Below are positions 12,101 through 26,414 of a stretch of DNA of 64,000 nucleotides, piece after piece. Source of the DNA: Monodelphis domestica (taxonomy: Eukaryota; Chordata; Mammalia; Didelphimorphia; Didelphidae); NCBI RefSeq assembly GCF_027887165.1, contig NC_077233.1, positions 231,097,372 to 231,161,371 of the forward strand, read 5' to 3'. Numbering within the stretch: the first letter of the stretch is position 1; each line of letters starts with the position of its first letter. The notes under the pieces were generated by a model, which saw only the letters and a program-made list of their open reading frames with translations, made no database searches and was not told the origin of the DNA. The position numbers were made by a program, and so were the translations under genes.

Positions 12101-15100
12101 CCCTTATTTCCAAATATGAGGACACCAAGACCCAGAGAAATGAAGTAACTTGCTCACAATCATACCAGTAATAAATGGGGCTTCAAGTCCTGCTGCTGCT
12201 TCCCTTCTTTGAAGGGAGGCTGGATAACAACTTGTCAAGGGTGTTATTAGTGTTTCTACCAGGGTAGGGAGTTAAGTATCTGTTAAAGTCCTTTTCAATC
12301 TAAGATTTTCTGATTTACTGAAGTGCCTACTTTGGATAAGCTTTGTGTAATAGATACAAATCTGATATCCATAATAATCAATGGGAATACAATAGTATGG
12401 GCAATTCTGCAATGCATTTACCTTTAGCTTTAGAAAGAAGTACATTTATCTTTTTCCTGATATTTCACTTAGGTAGATAGTAAAATCATTTAATTCATTC
12501 ATTCTTAGAACATTCAATCTGGAAACTGTGAGTTCTAGCTCAGCCAGTTACTACTAGTTTGATCACGAGTAAATTCGTTTCTCTCTCTATCTGTTTCCTC
12601 ACCTGTAAAACAGGAATAATAATACTTGTAGGGGGTAGGTAGGTAGCTCAGTGGATTGAGAGCCAGGCCTAGAGACAGGAAGTTTTAGGATCAAATCTGG
12701 CCTCAGATATTTCCTAGCTGTATGACCCTGGGTAACCCCACTGCCTATCCCTTACTGCTCTTCTGCTTTAGAACCAATACACAGTTTTGATTCTAAGACG
12801 GGAAGGTAAGGGTTTAAAAATAAAATGATACTTGTACTGGCTACCTCACAGAGTGGTAAGAATCAGATGAATAATATACATATACATATATATATATATA
12901 TATATATTTGTTTGTTTTAAACCCTTACCTTCTGTCTTAGAATCATACTGTATATTGGTTCTAACACAGAAGAGCAGTAAGGGCTACACAATGGAGATTA
13001 AGTGACTTGCCCAGGGTCACACAGCTAGGAAGTGTCTGAGTCCAGGACCTCCCTTCTCTGGGCCTGGCTCTCAATCCATTGAGCCACCTAGCTGCCGCCA
13101 TATTTTGTAACTAGAAAAACTACAAATAGACACTATTATCTCAAGCAAAGTTGTTTTGAGGATCAAATGAGATAATAGATGTAAAATAGCTTTCTAAATG
13201 TTAGCTATTGTTAATTATCCCTACCCTCAAGTTGCAGTCTTGTGCCCTTCTTGAGATCTTCCTGGATGGTTTCAGTCCCCACTAACCTGGGAGGTCCTTT
13301 CCAGCTTTGAAATTTTATGATATCTCCTGGCTGAATGATCTGGGGAGGTGCTAAGGGAATTTCCAGTTATCAGTTGGATGCCTTTGATCAGAATTGTTTT
13401 GAGGAAGTAGAAGCTAATGAAACTCAAGGTGTTATAGAAATAGAAATTATTATAATCATTATTAATAGGATTATTTTCTAATTATTGAATCATTTGTTAA
13501 TTATTCTCTATACTCCTTTACTTATATATTTTAGCATTTTGTTGTTCTCTAAAAGTCACAGATAGGTTACATCTATTTAAAGTGCAAGTTCTGTGAAGAC
13601 AGGAGCTATGTCTTGTACATATATCTCCTCTATAACCTTCAGTCCAGTGTTAATTACAAAGCAGATGTCTAATAAATAGGGATAGATGCATGGGAGGAAA
13701 AAAAAAATCATTTAAAATGCAGTGCTGCCTTCTGGCCACATGAGGGAACTGCACACATACCCCCAATTTTTTTTTTTCCCATCGCTATGATTTAGCTTTC
13801 GAGTTGTTGATTATTAAGACTTAGAGTATGACCTTCTCTGGACCGCCCGCTATGTCTTGCCTCTTTCCTCACCTCTCCTCGGATTGGGTCTGGACTGGCG
13901 ATGACTGCCGACTCTGCCACAGCTGGGTGTTCTGCCAGGGCGTTTTCAACTTCAGAAGGTCCAATCCGGTAGCTGAAGAGGGAAATAGGCTTTCAGAGAC
14001 TGAGGCTATGGTCTCTACAACCTGTCCCAGCAATTGTCCCACTGGATAATGTTGCCATCAGACAAGTGCTCAGACTCCATCCATCCGCTCTAGTCTGACA
14101 ACCTTCTCTTTGCTACGCTGCAAGCTCATCTTTTTCTTTTACCTTTCTTCTAAGTAACTTCCCAGAAGCACGCCGGCTCAAAGACACCGCCATGGAGCTG
14201 GACCTCTCTACACCCTTGGAGAAGGACTGAATGGATAGATTTGGTCTTGACTCTAGCACACCCTTAGGAAAACCTGGTAAAGCCATAATTGTAAAAGCTG
14301 AAAGCTCCCACGAAATAGCTCACCCAGAAGCATTAATGATGTCATCAGAGCGACCCAGGTACCAGATATAGCCCTCTTCATCCAACATGGCTCTATCACC
14401 CGTGATGTAAAAATCACCACGTTCTGATAAGGAAGTCTTCTCTGGATCATTCTGAGTAGAAGAAAAAAAATTTTTTTGGAAAGTGATTTCACAATAGAAG
14501 AGGATTCATTCATTGTAAAAGTATCCAGATCATTCTCCAGACAGTCTGTTTCTTCTCTGAGTCACTCTTTTCCCTTCTAAGTATTTTGGATGTTTAAAAA
14601 AAAAAAGTTAGACCCAAGACTTTGTTTAGGTGGGGAACTTCTGGCAAGAAAATATTCTTCTCTGATTTGGTTAAAAAACAAACAAACAACCTTCCCTTCT
14701 GTCTTATTATCAGTTCTCAGACAGAAGAGTAGCAAGGGGGTAGGCAATCAGGGTTAAATGACTTTACCAAGGGTCACAAAGTTAGGAAGTGTCTGAGGCC
14801 ATATTTGAACCCAGATCCTCTTAACTCCAGGTTCAGCATTATGTCTACTGTGCCACTTAGTTGCCCCATGTTAGGCTTTAAGATCCTTTAATACAAGAAC
14901 TAGGTCTCATATATATTTCTCATTTCATAATATATTTCTGTTATCTGGTGTCACTCCATTATTAAAAACACAAAGAATTCTATCTTTTGCATGAAAAAAA
15001 GATGCTAGGGGCAGCTAGGTGGCTCTTTGAGAGCCAACCCTAGAAAGGAGAAGACCTGGGTTCAAATCTTGCCTCTGACACTTTCTAGTTGTGTGACCCA

Positions 15101-18100
15101 GGCCAAGTCACTTAACCCTGATTGCCTTGCCCGTTACCTCTCTTCTGCCTTGGAACTAATACTTAGTATTGATTCTAGACAGAAGCTAATGATGTAAAAA
15201 AAAGATGCTAATATTCTGCTGGTAATTTGTCATTGGTTTACAGGGTGTTTTCAGTAATGGGGATGGAGGAACTGAGCAAGTCCTCTGAAATGATTAACAG
15301 GATGTATTTCAGGTTTAAGATGGAGTCTGACTGTGGAACAAAATTTTCCTGGAGTTAGTTTACTTTGCTGTTTGGAACTGGAACCCATCTCTTTTGAGAA
15401 ACAGCATGGCATAATAGATGGAGCACTAAACTTGGAGTTAGTAAGACCCTGATTTATGTCTTAATTTAGACACTTAATCTTGAGAAAGTAACTTCTCCTC
15501 TCCTAAGTTTCTTCATTTTTAAAACCAGAGAGTTGGACTTGATGGTTTCTATTAGAGACTGTGGGTCTCTTTGGAATCATACACTAGTCAACTGAATTTT
15601 TTAAAAACATTTTAAAATTTTATTCCAAAAGCAAATCTCCAAAAGCTTCCCAAAGTTACATGATTCATGTTGTCTCTATCCCCTTCTCTCCTCTCTCCCA
15701 GAGATTTCACTCGGTTATACATGTGGAGGATAACAATTCTTACACTGCCTACCTCATGGGGTTGTTGTGACCATCAGATGAGATAATACCACAAAAGCTC
15801 TTTATTGATGTAAACTGGTATCCCTAGCTTCCTTATTCTTTGTTCTGAAAGATGCTAATACAAAAGGTGATCACAACTCACATTTATGTCATTTTAGTTT
15901 GCGAAAGAGGAGAAACTAGGTAGCACAGAGAGTAGAGTGCCAGGCCTGAAGTCAGGAAGTCTTGGGTTCAAATTTGACTTCAGATACTTCCTAGCTGTGT
16001 GATCCTGGAGAAGTCACTTAACCCCCATTTCCTAGCTCTTACTTTTCTTTTGCCTTAAAATCAGTACTACTAAGTAAGGGTTTAAAAAAAAAAGGCTTGA
16101 AAAAGTACTTTTCTCATAAATCTATGCAAGATTTATTGATGCCTCCATTTTGCAGATGAGGAAAAGAGTTAGAAAAGTGATTTACCTATGATCCTAAGGC
16201 TGGGTCAGAGATGATAATCAACTTTGGCCTTCTGGTTTTTCTCATTCTGTTGCATTACTTTTTAAATGTATGTATTTATTGCTTTTAAATTTTAGATTAT
16301 TAAATTCTCACAGATTACCTTTAGCTTTTTGGCCCAACAAAATGGTGACCATTGGTCTCCCTAGTGGTGGTAGCCTAGAAACTGTCAAAAGGAAAAGCAG
16401 ATATGCTCACTACCTGCCAGAAGTCCTTACTTTCCTTGCTTCCCATAACATATGACAGAGAAGGATTATGGTCCTTTGTCTCCTCCTCAACTCTATCATT
16501 CAGGACTGAGCTGATAAATGTTTAGCAACTGGTTCTATGGTGGTGGGGATGTTTGCAGAATACACTTTTAAGTTTAATCTACATTATTTTTGTTAAATTT
16601 TTATTTTTTCATTTTTATTGTTATGCAAAGCACATTTCATATTGGTCATTGGTCATTATTGTAAGAGCACACTCATGCATAACCAAATCCCCCAAATAAA
16701 AGCAAAGGTACACTGATATGAAAGATGACTCCAACAGTTCTTTCTCTGGAGGTGGATAGCATTCCCCGTCTTAAATATTTCAGGATTATCCCAGATCATT
16801 GCATTGCTGAAAGTAGCCAAGTTTCCATAGATAATCATCATCTAATATTGCTGTTACTGTGTGCAATGCATTCCCAGTTCTGCTTATTTCACTCTGTATC
16901 ATTTCCTGCAAATCTTTCCAGCTTTTTCTGAAATCATTTCACTTATCATTTCTTATAGCACAATGGTATTCCATTACCAACATGTACCACAATTTGTTCA
17001 GCCATTCCCCAATCAATAGACATCCCCTTAATTTCTAATTCTTTGCCACCACAAAAAGAGCAGCTATAAATATTTCTGTACATCAATTGACTTTTCAGTC
17101 TATTAATTTTCTCATCATTAATTTGGCATTGGGAAAGAAGTACCCATATGAACTGGTTGAACAACTTTTTCTCCACCAGGGTTCTGCAATACTTTTGGTG
17201 AAGGGTTGAAAAATAGAACAGGATATTAATGCTCTTGATATGATGTGCCACGCTGGCAGCCCTGCAAAGCATCCCCAGCAGGGAGTTTTGTGCCAAAATA
17301 AGATTAAAATGGAATTGTGAAATGTTTAACAAAATAAATAAAAATAAAGTTCAGCATATATCATGTTGATTTTTGGTTTTCAGTATATGACCTTGTTGTT
17401 TCAGTCATATCTGACTCCTTTGTGACTTCATTTGCTGTTTTCTTGGCAAGACACTGGAATTATTTGCCATGTATTTCTCCAGCTCATTTTATAGATGAGG
17501 AAACTGAGCCAAACAGGGCTAAATAAGTTTCCCAGGGTCACCCAATTAGGAAATGTCAGAGTCCAGATTTGAACTCAGGAAAATTAGTCTTCCTGACTTT
17601 AGGCCCTGCATTTTATCCATTGTATCACCTTACTGCTCTGAAATGTGACTAGCAGGCATTCATTTCTTTTTGAGTTTGACACCATTTTTCTAGAATTCTT
17701 ACTTTGGATTGATGATTAAAATTAGGGCTTCTTTTAATCATTGCTTGTTATGCCTTGGTACTTCATTATCATTAGCAAATTTTCTTGGCACCTATTATGC
17801 TGTAAGCATTATACAAGTACTTAGGGTAGAAAGAGGATTAAGTAATTTTTCCTGTTCTCCATTTGGGGAGTCTGTAGCTGAGACCAAAGTCTTGTCTATA
17901 GCTGGAGTTTAAAGCTGAGAAGTAAAATATTCTACTTTTCTGCTCTTGAAGAGACAGAGTGATATTACTTAACTTCCTCTAACATAGAAATTCTGCTCCT
18001 AAGGAGACAGAGGGAACATTAAAAAAATTCCTTATAACAACAGTCAAAGTAGAAAAATAAGAAAGTTTATAATCCTTTCTGGCAAAATGAATCATAATTT

Positions 18101-21100
18101 ATCAAAGAATTGTAGAATAAAATATGGATATAGCAATGCTAAGTGCAAATGGACTAAATGCAACAATAACAAGGAAAAAAGGAAAAACAAGTTTATTGTA
18201 CCTATTATGTTCTAGGTATGGTGCTATGTGCTTTGCAAATATTATCTTATTTGAGCTCTCATAATAATCCTGTGAAGTAGATGCTGTTATTATCTCCATT
18301 TTAAAGTTGAGGAAACAGAGGAAAAATAGAATTAGGTGACTTGCTCAAGATTACATAAGTAATAAGTGTCTGGAATTAGATTTGAACTCAGGTCTTCCTG
18401 AGAGACCCACCTTTCTATCCACTATAGTACTGCATTGCCTCATGTTACAAAATAGATGAAAACCAGAATTAAAAAAAATATGTTGTTTATAAGAAATGTA
18501 TTTAATGTAGAAAGACTTTGAGAGTTTAAATGAAAAGGTTGTACCAAAATTTATCATACTAAACTCAAGTAAAATGGGAACATCACTGATGGTATCAGAG
18601 AAGTTAAATTCAAGCCAGAAACTATTAAGAAAACTTTGCCAGGAGATTATATTATGTTCCAAGGTACTATTCAAAGTGACAACAGATTGGGTTGAAGTAT
18701 CTATGTATTTTGTAATCTTACAGTGAGGTTTATAAACAAAAGTTCTTAATGTTTCAAAGAGAAATAGATAAAGAAAATTAATGATGATAGAAACTTTCCC
18801 TAGTCAACTACACTATTGGAATATGATAAAGGAGAGAACAAGAATGGGTTCATGTTAGACTAATCTCATTTCCTTTTTTTTCTCAGTATATCTAAATTTG
18901 TAGCCAAGACATTTAACAATGTATGTCACTATTTTCTTGTAGACAAAATGGAAAGATGTGGGCTGGATAATCTTATACTAAGGTGAATTTGACCTTGGTT
19001 GATTGTATGAACCCAAAGAGAGAGAGAGAGAGAGTAGTGATAAATGGATTATTTTGAACCCAAAAGAAAGGTCTCCAGTAGAGTTTTCCAGGTGTCTGTA
19101 CTTGTTTTGATACTATTTAGAATTTTAACCAGTGACAGCTTTAGAAGAAGGCAGAAGGAAGATTTATCATTTGCAGATGTCATGATATGAAATCTATAAC
19201 TGAGTAACAGTCTCCCTGTAATATGCCCCCACCAAGGGTCAAACCATTTCTGCTTGGCAATCTCTCATGAGGGGTTACTCACTACCTCCAGAGGCAGTTG
19301 ATTTCACTTTTGTATATGGAATAAGTCTGTGGGCAGATCGAATTATAAAGGCGTTGTTTATATTCTGAATCTAGTTTTTCTACACTTTCAATCTATTGCC
19401 CCCAATTCTGTCCTTTGGGACTAAACACATTAAATCAAATTCTTCTATATGACAGCCTTTAAATACCTGAAGACAACTATCCCACTGGAAGGGGTTGGTC
19501 TTACCAAGTAGCTGGTGAACAGACCAATGGGTCTAGTAGGTTTTATCCTGATGGCCATTTCCCCTTCTTTCCCTGGGGGCAGGATGTTGCCTTCCTCATC
19601 TATGATCTGGAAGAAAAGTAAAGAGACAAGAGATGATTATTTAATAAACAAAATTACTTTAATTTCTTAAAGGATGGGAGAGGGGTGAAAAGAAGGAGAG
19701 AATTTGGAACTGAAAATAAAATGAAATTGAACTAATATAAAAAATTAGAGAGTTCAGAGAAAAAATAGATATTTCAGGCATGTTGGTGTACTTTCTTTTC
19801 ACAAAGCCAGCTCCTAAAGTAAACCCCATCTCCTTATCCTGAATCTAGACCATCTGGAATTCAACACTATTCTCTTTATAGGAAATACATTTAATGTAGA
19901 AATTTAATGTAGAGAGTTTACATTGAATTGTTGTAGTAAGATTTATAGTTCAACAGTTAATTCAAGTAAAACATTAGTGTCATTAATAATATCAGTTGAA
20001 GTTAAATTAAAACCAGAAACTATTAAGAGAGATATGCAAAGAGGCTGAATCAGTGCCAGGTGAGTCAAATCTGTACCTGAGTCACAATTTCTGAACTGGA
20101 GCCCCTAACTTGTTATATTGGTTGCTCAAATAGGATAATCATTTAAAAAAACAGGGGAAGGATTTGGAGAAATGCTGGAGGGAGGCCTACTTGAAAGAGT
20201 GTTACCATTTTGGAAGAGTGTTACCATTTTGGAAGAGTGTTACCATTTTAGAAGAGTGTTACCATTTTGGAAGAGTGTTACCATTTTGCTCCCTGCTTTT
20301 CACATCTTTGCTATCTTGAGGTGACCCCCTTGGGGCATATGCCTCTGATGGCAACCTGCATGATTGTTACACTGTTCCAGGTCCATTTGCTATTATTAGA
20401 GAGGCACCAGGACAATAATAATAATGATAGCTAGCATTATCCACATAACAACCTTATGAGGTAGGGCCCATTATCCTCATCTTATAGTTGAGGAAACTGA
20501 GGTAGAGAGATATTAAGTGATTTTTTCCCCAGGGTCACAAATCTAGTTAGTTACTGAGGCTAGATTTCCAAATCTTCTTGGTTCCATGTTATATGCTATG
20601 TCCTTTAGCTGCTTTGAGCTATCATTGAAGTAACACTGGGCTTTGTATCAGTTCAGATTTCAATTCCTGACTTTGTCAGTGGTCAATTATATTTCCTTGG
20701 ACAAATCATTTTACTTGTCTAAGGTTTAGTTCTCTCTTCTATAAAATAAGGATTCTATAACAATTTGCTCTAGAGGGTGGTTGTGATGATCAAGGGAGCC
20801 AATGCTGCATAAGACTCTGCCACCATGCTGATTTCTTGGCTTTCCCCTCTCCCTTATAAATTAAATAACTTATTGGATCAGAAAATGTGATTGGGATTTT
20901 TCCATTCATACCTTTTAAAGTCTATCTCCCAAGTTTGAATCAGAATAGTTATTATCATACATTTTGGGTTGGTTTCATGGCATAATGGTTAGGGCACTAG
21001 ACATAGAATTAGGAAGTCTAAGGTACAAACTCCACCTCCGGACACTCAACCACTTTTTGACCTGGGCAAATCTCTTGACTTTTTTGGGTCTTAGTTTCCT

Positions 21101-24100
21101 CATTTGTAAAATGAAGGGGCTAGACTTTATTGTTTCTAAGGTCCCTTCCACTCTAAATCTGTGATCCTTTGATATTTTCCTTGCAAGACTTCACTAACTT
21201 CTATAATCTCAAAATTTGGTAGATTAGATTTTAGACTGACTAGCTCCATTTTCCCACTGTTGGTCTCAAAGATGTTAAGAGTTCATAGGATTGGTAGTAA
21301 AAAAGAAAAAAAAATAGGGGTCTTGGAATTCACCTTCCTCCAATTTTCACTATAATTTTATAGATGAGAAAATGGAATCTTAGAGAGGAAAAGTGACTTT
21401 CTCAATGTCATACAATATGAATCAGGACAAGAATTTGAATCCAGCTTCTCTGAATACAAAGCTTTTGCTTTTTATATGTCTCCTCCCTATTAACAAATAT
21501 TAATCTTTTCTATTCCATGTCTCACTTGAAATAAGCCTGCATCATCTAGGAACTAAACAGGATTTGGGTCTTGTTTTTTAGTTCCATTCAACTCACAAAG
21601 TATTTATTGATCTCCTACCACCACGGACCTAGATACTGTACGGCTACTGATAAGGAAAAAAAATGGATTTTTCTGTCAAGAGTCTTATAATTTCACTAGG
21701 AAGATAAAAGAGAAGCACAAGAGAAGGAAAAAATAATAAAAAATATTTCCCTTACTGCAGTAATGCTATATGCCAGCATTGGTACGCATGCCCAACCAGT
21801 ACAGGGAGGGGAGCTTCTCTGTTTCCCCTCTTCCCAACACCCAAGTACATTTTTTTGCATGCTCCATCCCTCTGTCAAACCACCCAAAGTGAGCACTTCC
21901 TCCCTCTGCTCTCTGGGGTAATGAGGTGGGGCTCAGAGGCAGCTTAAAGTTGCAGTTTGGGCATGTGAACTTGAAAACCTTCACCAACTCTGCTATATAA
22001 AATCATTAGCCAAAACATATGGAAGTCAGAGAAAGGAGAGATCAGTGAATTCAGAATAATCTGGAGGACTTGAGCTGGGTCTTGAAAGACAGGTTAGGAT
22101 TTAAAACAGCAGATGGATGGAAGGAAAGAGATTCCAGGTAAAATAAAAGTACACCAATGATAGAGGCAGGAATAATCAAACCAAAATATTTGCTGTGAGG
22201 AGACCAGCCTGACTAGAGAAGGAGAGAGGGAGATCACGTTGAGGAATGTCAGAAATATAATTGAAAACAAAGGGTAAGATAGGTTATTGAGATAATTCCC
22301 TTGGTTGAATGTCAAGTTGAGCTAGAATATGGTTTTGTACTTTATGTTACAGGTTCATGAACAAGGAAGTAATATGATGAAATCATCTGTCTAAGTGATC
22401 TATAGGACAGCTAAGAGCTTGGAGGGAGGGAGGCTATTAACAATAGTTCAAATGTAAATTGGTGATACTGGGGACATTTTGTGAAGAATCTGTAACTTTG
22501 TCAGAGTCTGGAACTCCCAATGTAGAAACTCCACCAATGATTCATATGAGACAGAAATCCTAGGGGGTTACATGGGAAATACAGAAGTTAAGTTAGAATT
22601 CAGCTCTGAATTCCTCGGGACCACTCACTCTTTTCACATTGCCATCTCTTGCTTTGTGACTGCTGTTGACCTGCTCTTCAAATGGGACCTCCAGAGACCA
22701 TATCCTAGAGGAACCAAGCATCTCAGCTTATCATACCTTGGGACTATATTTCTTCAGCCTGGTCATTTTATGCCCCACATATACCTCATTTTCCCTTATA
22801 TCTCTAGGTCTAAGAACTGAAATAAAATCAATACTCTAATTGTTTCTGGGAAGGTCTTATAAATTGTTGATTTCCACTTACCATCCCAATGATTTCCTGG
22901 ATCAAAACATTATTCTTTGGCTATCTCTCTATGTGTGATGTTTACATTTAGAATGTGAGTTGAATATTCTTGATGAATAAGGACTGTTGTGCTTTTATAT
23001 ATAGATATGCATATTATATTGATATATTTATTTCTATATTTTTGTTATAATTTAATTTATGTATTTTATATATTTAAATATATTTGTTATATGGTAAATA
23101 AATGTTTTTGCTTTCATTAATTCAGGTGGCTTCCTCAGGGTTCACAGAGTTAGTGGCAGAGATAAGATTGAAAAATGACCAAGCTAAGAACTGACTACTT
23201 GGTGGGATTTAGGTGAAAATAATTCCAAAACGACTCCAAGTTTCTAAGGCTGGGTGATTTGGAAGACGACTTGTGAATAGAAATTTTTTTAGAAATTTCT
23301 TTATTAAGAATTTAAAATTCAATAAACATTTATCATGCTTCTACTACATTTCAAGCATTGTACTAGGTGCTAGAGATACAAGAACAAAACCAGTTCCTGC
23401 TCTCAAGGAGCTTACATTCCATTGGGGAGAAAGCATGTTCATATATGAGTAAATATGAAATGAATTGAAAGTTAATAGAAATTATTTCAGAGGGTGGGAG
23501 AAGAGCAATGTTCAGTGAAATTATAGGGTTCTACAAAGTAGTTCTGTAAAACTTATCCCAACTGCTCAAATAATGTCAGATAGGGGATTTGAAGCCATGT
23601 CCTCTGATTCCAAATCCAATACTCTTTTCTCTGAACCACACTTCCTCCCTCCTCATTTCTTTTTAAAAAATTAATATTTTAAGTTAGTTCCCTCCTCACT
23701 TCTTCATAAAAATGTATTCTCTCTTCATTTCTAGCTCTGAATCCTTCAAAATTTAAGTTGTCCCCAATTCCCTCCAGTCTTTTGAAACCTATCCAGATTC
23801 TCCTCATTCTTAGTGCTCTCTCTTCAAATTGAGGCCAAAAAGTTTGGTTCAATGGAAAGTGAGGCAGTATAGTTTAGTGGAAATGGAACTAAGTCTGAGG
23901 TCCTAGGTTCAAATCCTAAATCTGAAGCTTACTACCTGCCTGACCTTGAGCAACTAACTTAAACTCCCTGGACCTCCATTTCTTTATCTGTAAAGAAGAA
24001 GGTGAGATTAGATAACTTATGAAGTCTTTTCTAGATCAATTTCTATGACCTTAGATTAACTGGTATGTACTTATCTGTGTACATGGATTGTCTAGAACAG

Positions 24101-26363
24101 GGATTCTTATCCTTTTTAATGTCATAGAAACCTTTGCAAATCTAGTGAAGCTTATGGACCCCTGTTTAGAAGAATGGTTTTAAATGTAAAAAATAAAAAA
24201 TCATAGGATTTAAAAGGAAACCAATAATTCTGAGATATAGTCATAAAAAACAAAGTTCATAAACCCCAGAGTAAGGACCCCTGAGACATTTAGGGCTTTT
24301 GGGTTTGGGATATATCTTTTTATAGTGCCTAATATAGTGATTCATACATAGTTCTGTTGTCTTTGAGTCATTTTCAGTTGTTTCTGACTCTTCATGACCC
24401 CATTTAGGTTTTTCTTGGTAAGTAAATGATTTATATTTACTTTTTCAGTCCATTTTAGAGATGAGGAAACTGAGGGAAAAGGGTCAAGTGACTTGCCCAG
24501 GGTCACACAGATAGCAAGTATCTCAGGCTGGATTTGAACTTACAAAGTTGAGCTTTCCTCACTCCTGGCCTAGTGTTCTATCCACCTAGTTGCCATCCAT
24601 GTAGGCACTTAATAAATGTTTATTGAATGAAATGGAGAGACAAACCTGCATGTCAAAAGGTGGAACAACTTTTCCCATGGAACCTTTCTTGACCTTCATT
24701 CCTCTCGAGACTGCACAAGTTATTCCCTGTTGACCACAAACAAAATAACACATTTAATGGAAATAGTCCTGTTTTTTCTACTGAAGGCCTAAATAGTTCC
24801 TTCATTATGAAATCAGAATATCAGAAAAAATATTTTTAAAAATCTTTCCCAGCACTAAACCCTATAACATATATCATTCCAGAATGTTTTAATATCTCTC
24901 TTAGCTTAATTTAATTTTTGGTACCCTTCCAGTTTCCCTTAATAGGATGCTTTTCCTTCCTATCTTCCTCCTAAACTGTGTTTCCTTCTCACCAGCCTTA
25001 GTTTTTAGCTAATTGTTGGTTCTCTTTAGGAAAGATCTGATAAGCTAACTAATCTTCAGTATTAATAATAGAACTCTTCTCAGGAATGTCTTCATTCTCT
25101 TATAAGACCTAATAAACCCAAAGGAATGAATCCCTAATGTCAAAATCTTTCTCTAATTCCTAATCTACAAGCCTGGGGAGTGGGGAATATAATAATCTTA
25201 TGTCTAAGCTCTCCTTTGATTCTAATAACTAGCATTGAGATTCTGCCTTAAGATTTGAAAATGTTCTCTCATCCTCACAAAAACCCCGAGAGTAGGTGCT
25301 ATTATTATCCTCATTGTAAATATAAGGAAACTGAGACTGAGAGAAGTTAAATAACTCACTCAGGGTCACAAAGCTAGTATGTATCTAAAGCAGGATTTGA
25401 ACTCATACAAGTATGAGGAGAACTAGGAGAGAGCAATGTCTCCAGAACCTTGAGAGAAGAGTATATCAAGGAGAAGAGGATGATTGATAGTGTCAAAGGC
25501 TGCAGGAAAGTAAAAAAAGATATAAATTGAGAAATTATTAGATTTCCTATTTAAGAGATCATTAGTAACTCTGAATAGAACAATTTCAGATAAATGGTTA
25601 GGCTAGAAGTCAGAGTGTAGAAGGATAAGAAGAGAATTAGAAGAAAGGAAATGGAGGCACTGAATGTAAATAACCTCAGTGAGTTCAACCATGAAAGGGA
25701 AAAGAGATGTGTGATGATGATAGCTAGAGGAAATGGACAGAGCAAGCAAGTGAGGGGGTTTGAGGATGGAGGAGACATGGGCGTGTTTATTGGCATTATG
25801 AGAGCATCAAGTAGTTAGGGTGAGATCGAAGGTAAATGAGAGAGTGTGGATAATAGAGAGGATAATCTGTTAGATGGAGTGGAATTAAATCAGTTGAGTT
25901 ATGTAGAGAGGTTTGCCTTGGAATAAATAAAGGGAATTGCTGATGAAGGATTGGAACTCAGAAGAGATGTAGGTTGAATATATAGATTTGAGAGTCACCT
26001 GCATAGAAATGGTAAATGAACCAATGGGAATTGGTGAGATTACTTAGAGTAATACTATAGATGAAAGGCCAGGTTTGAACCCTTGTTCTCCTGATTCCAG
26101 ACCTGGCACTATCCATTAGGTTATCTAGTTGCCCCAATGGACTCTAATTCTTGAGAAGAGATCTTCCCACCTACCGTTTCTGATTGTCCATACAATTCAT
26201 TGATAGCCAGACCCGTTGCTTGTTTCCATTTCTCAAAATCTTGAGGCAGCAGTACCTCACCCGCACTAACACAGTTCTTCAGGGTTGGGAATTTGTAACT
26301 TATACAGAGGGAAAAATGAACATAAAATAAAATAAGCATTATATATATACATACATACATACA

Positions 26364-26414
<51 letters not shown>

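Noticed and set aside
13828-14049. Plus-strand open frame of 73 codons
   Set aside because: It is antisense to ACSM coding exon 11, which explains its GC content and openness.
20193-20287. Tandem repeat considered as a CRISPR array
   Set aside because: Units are directly adjacent with no spacers, in a mammalian intron; it is a minisatellite.
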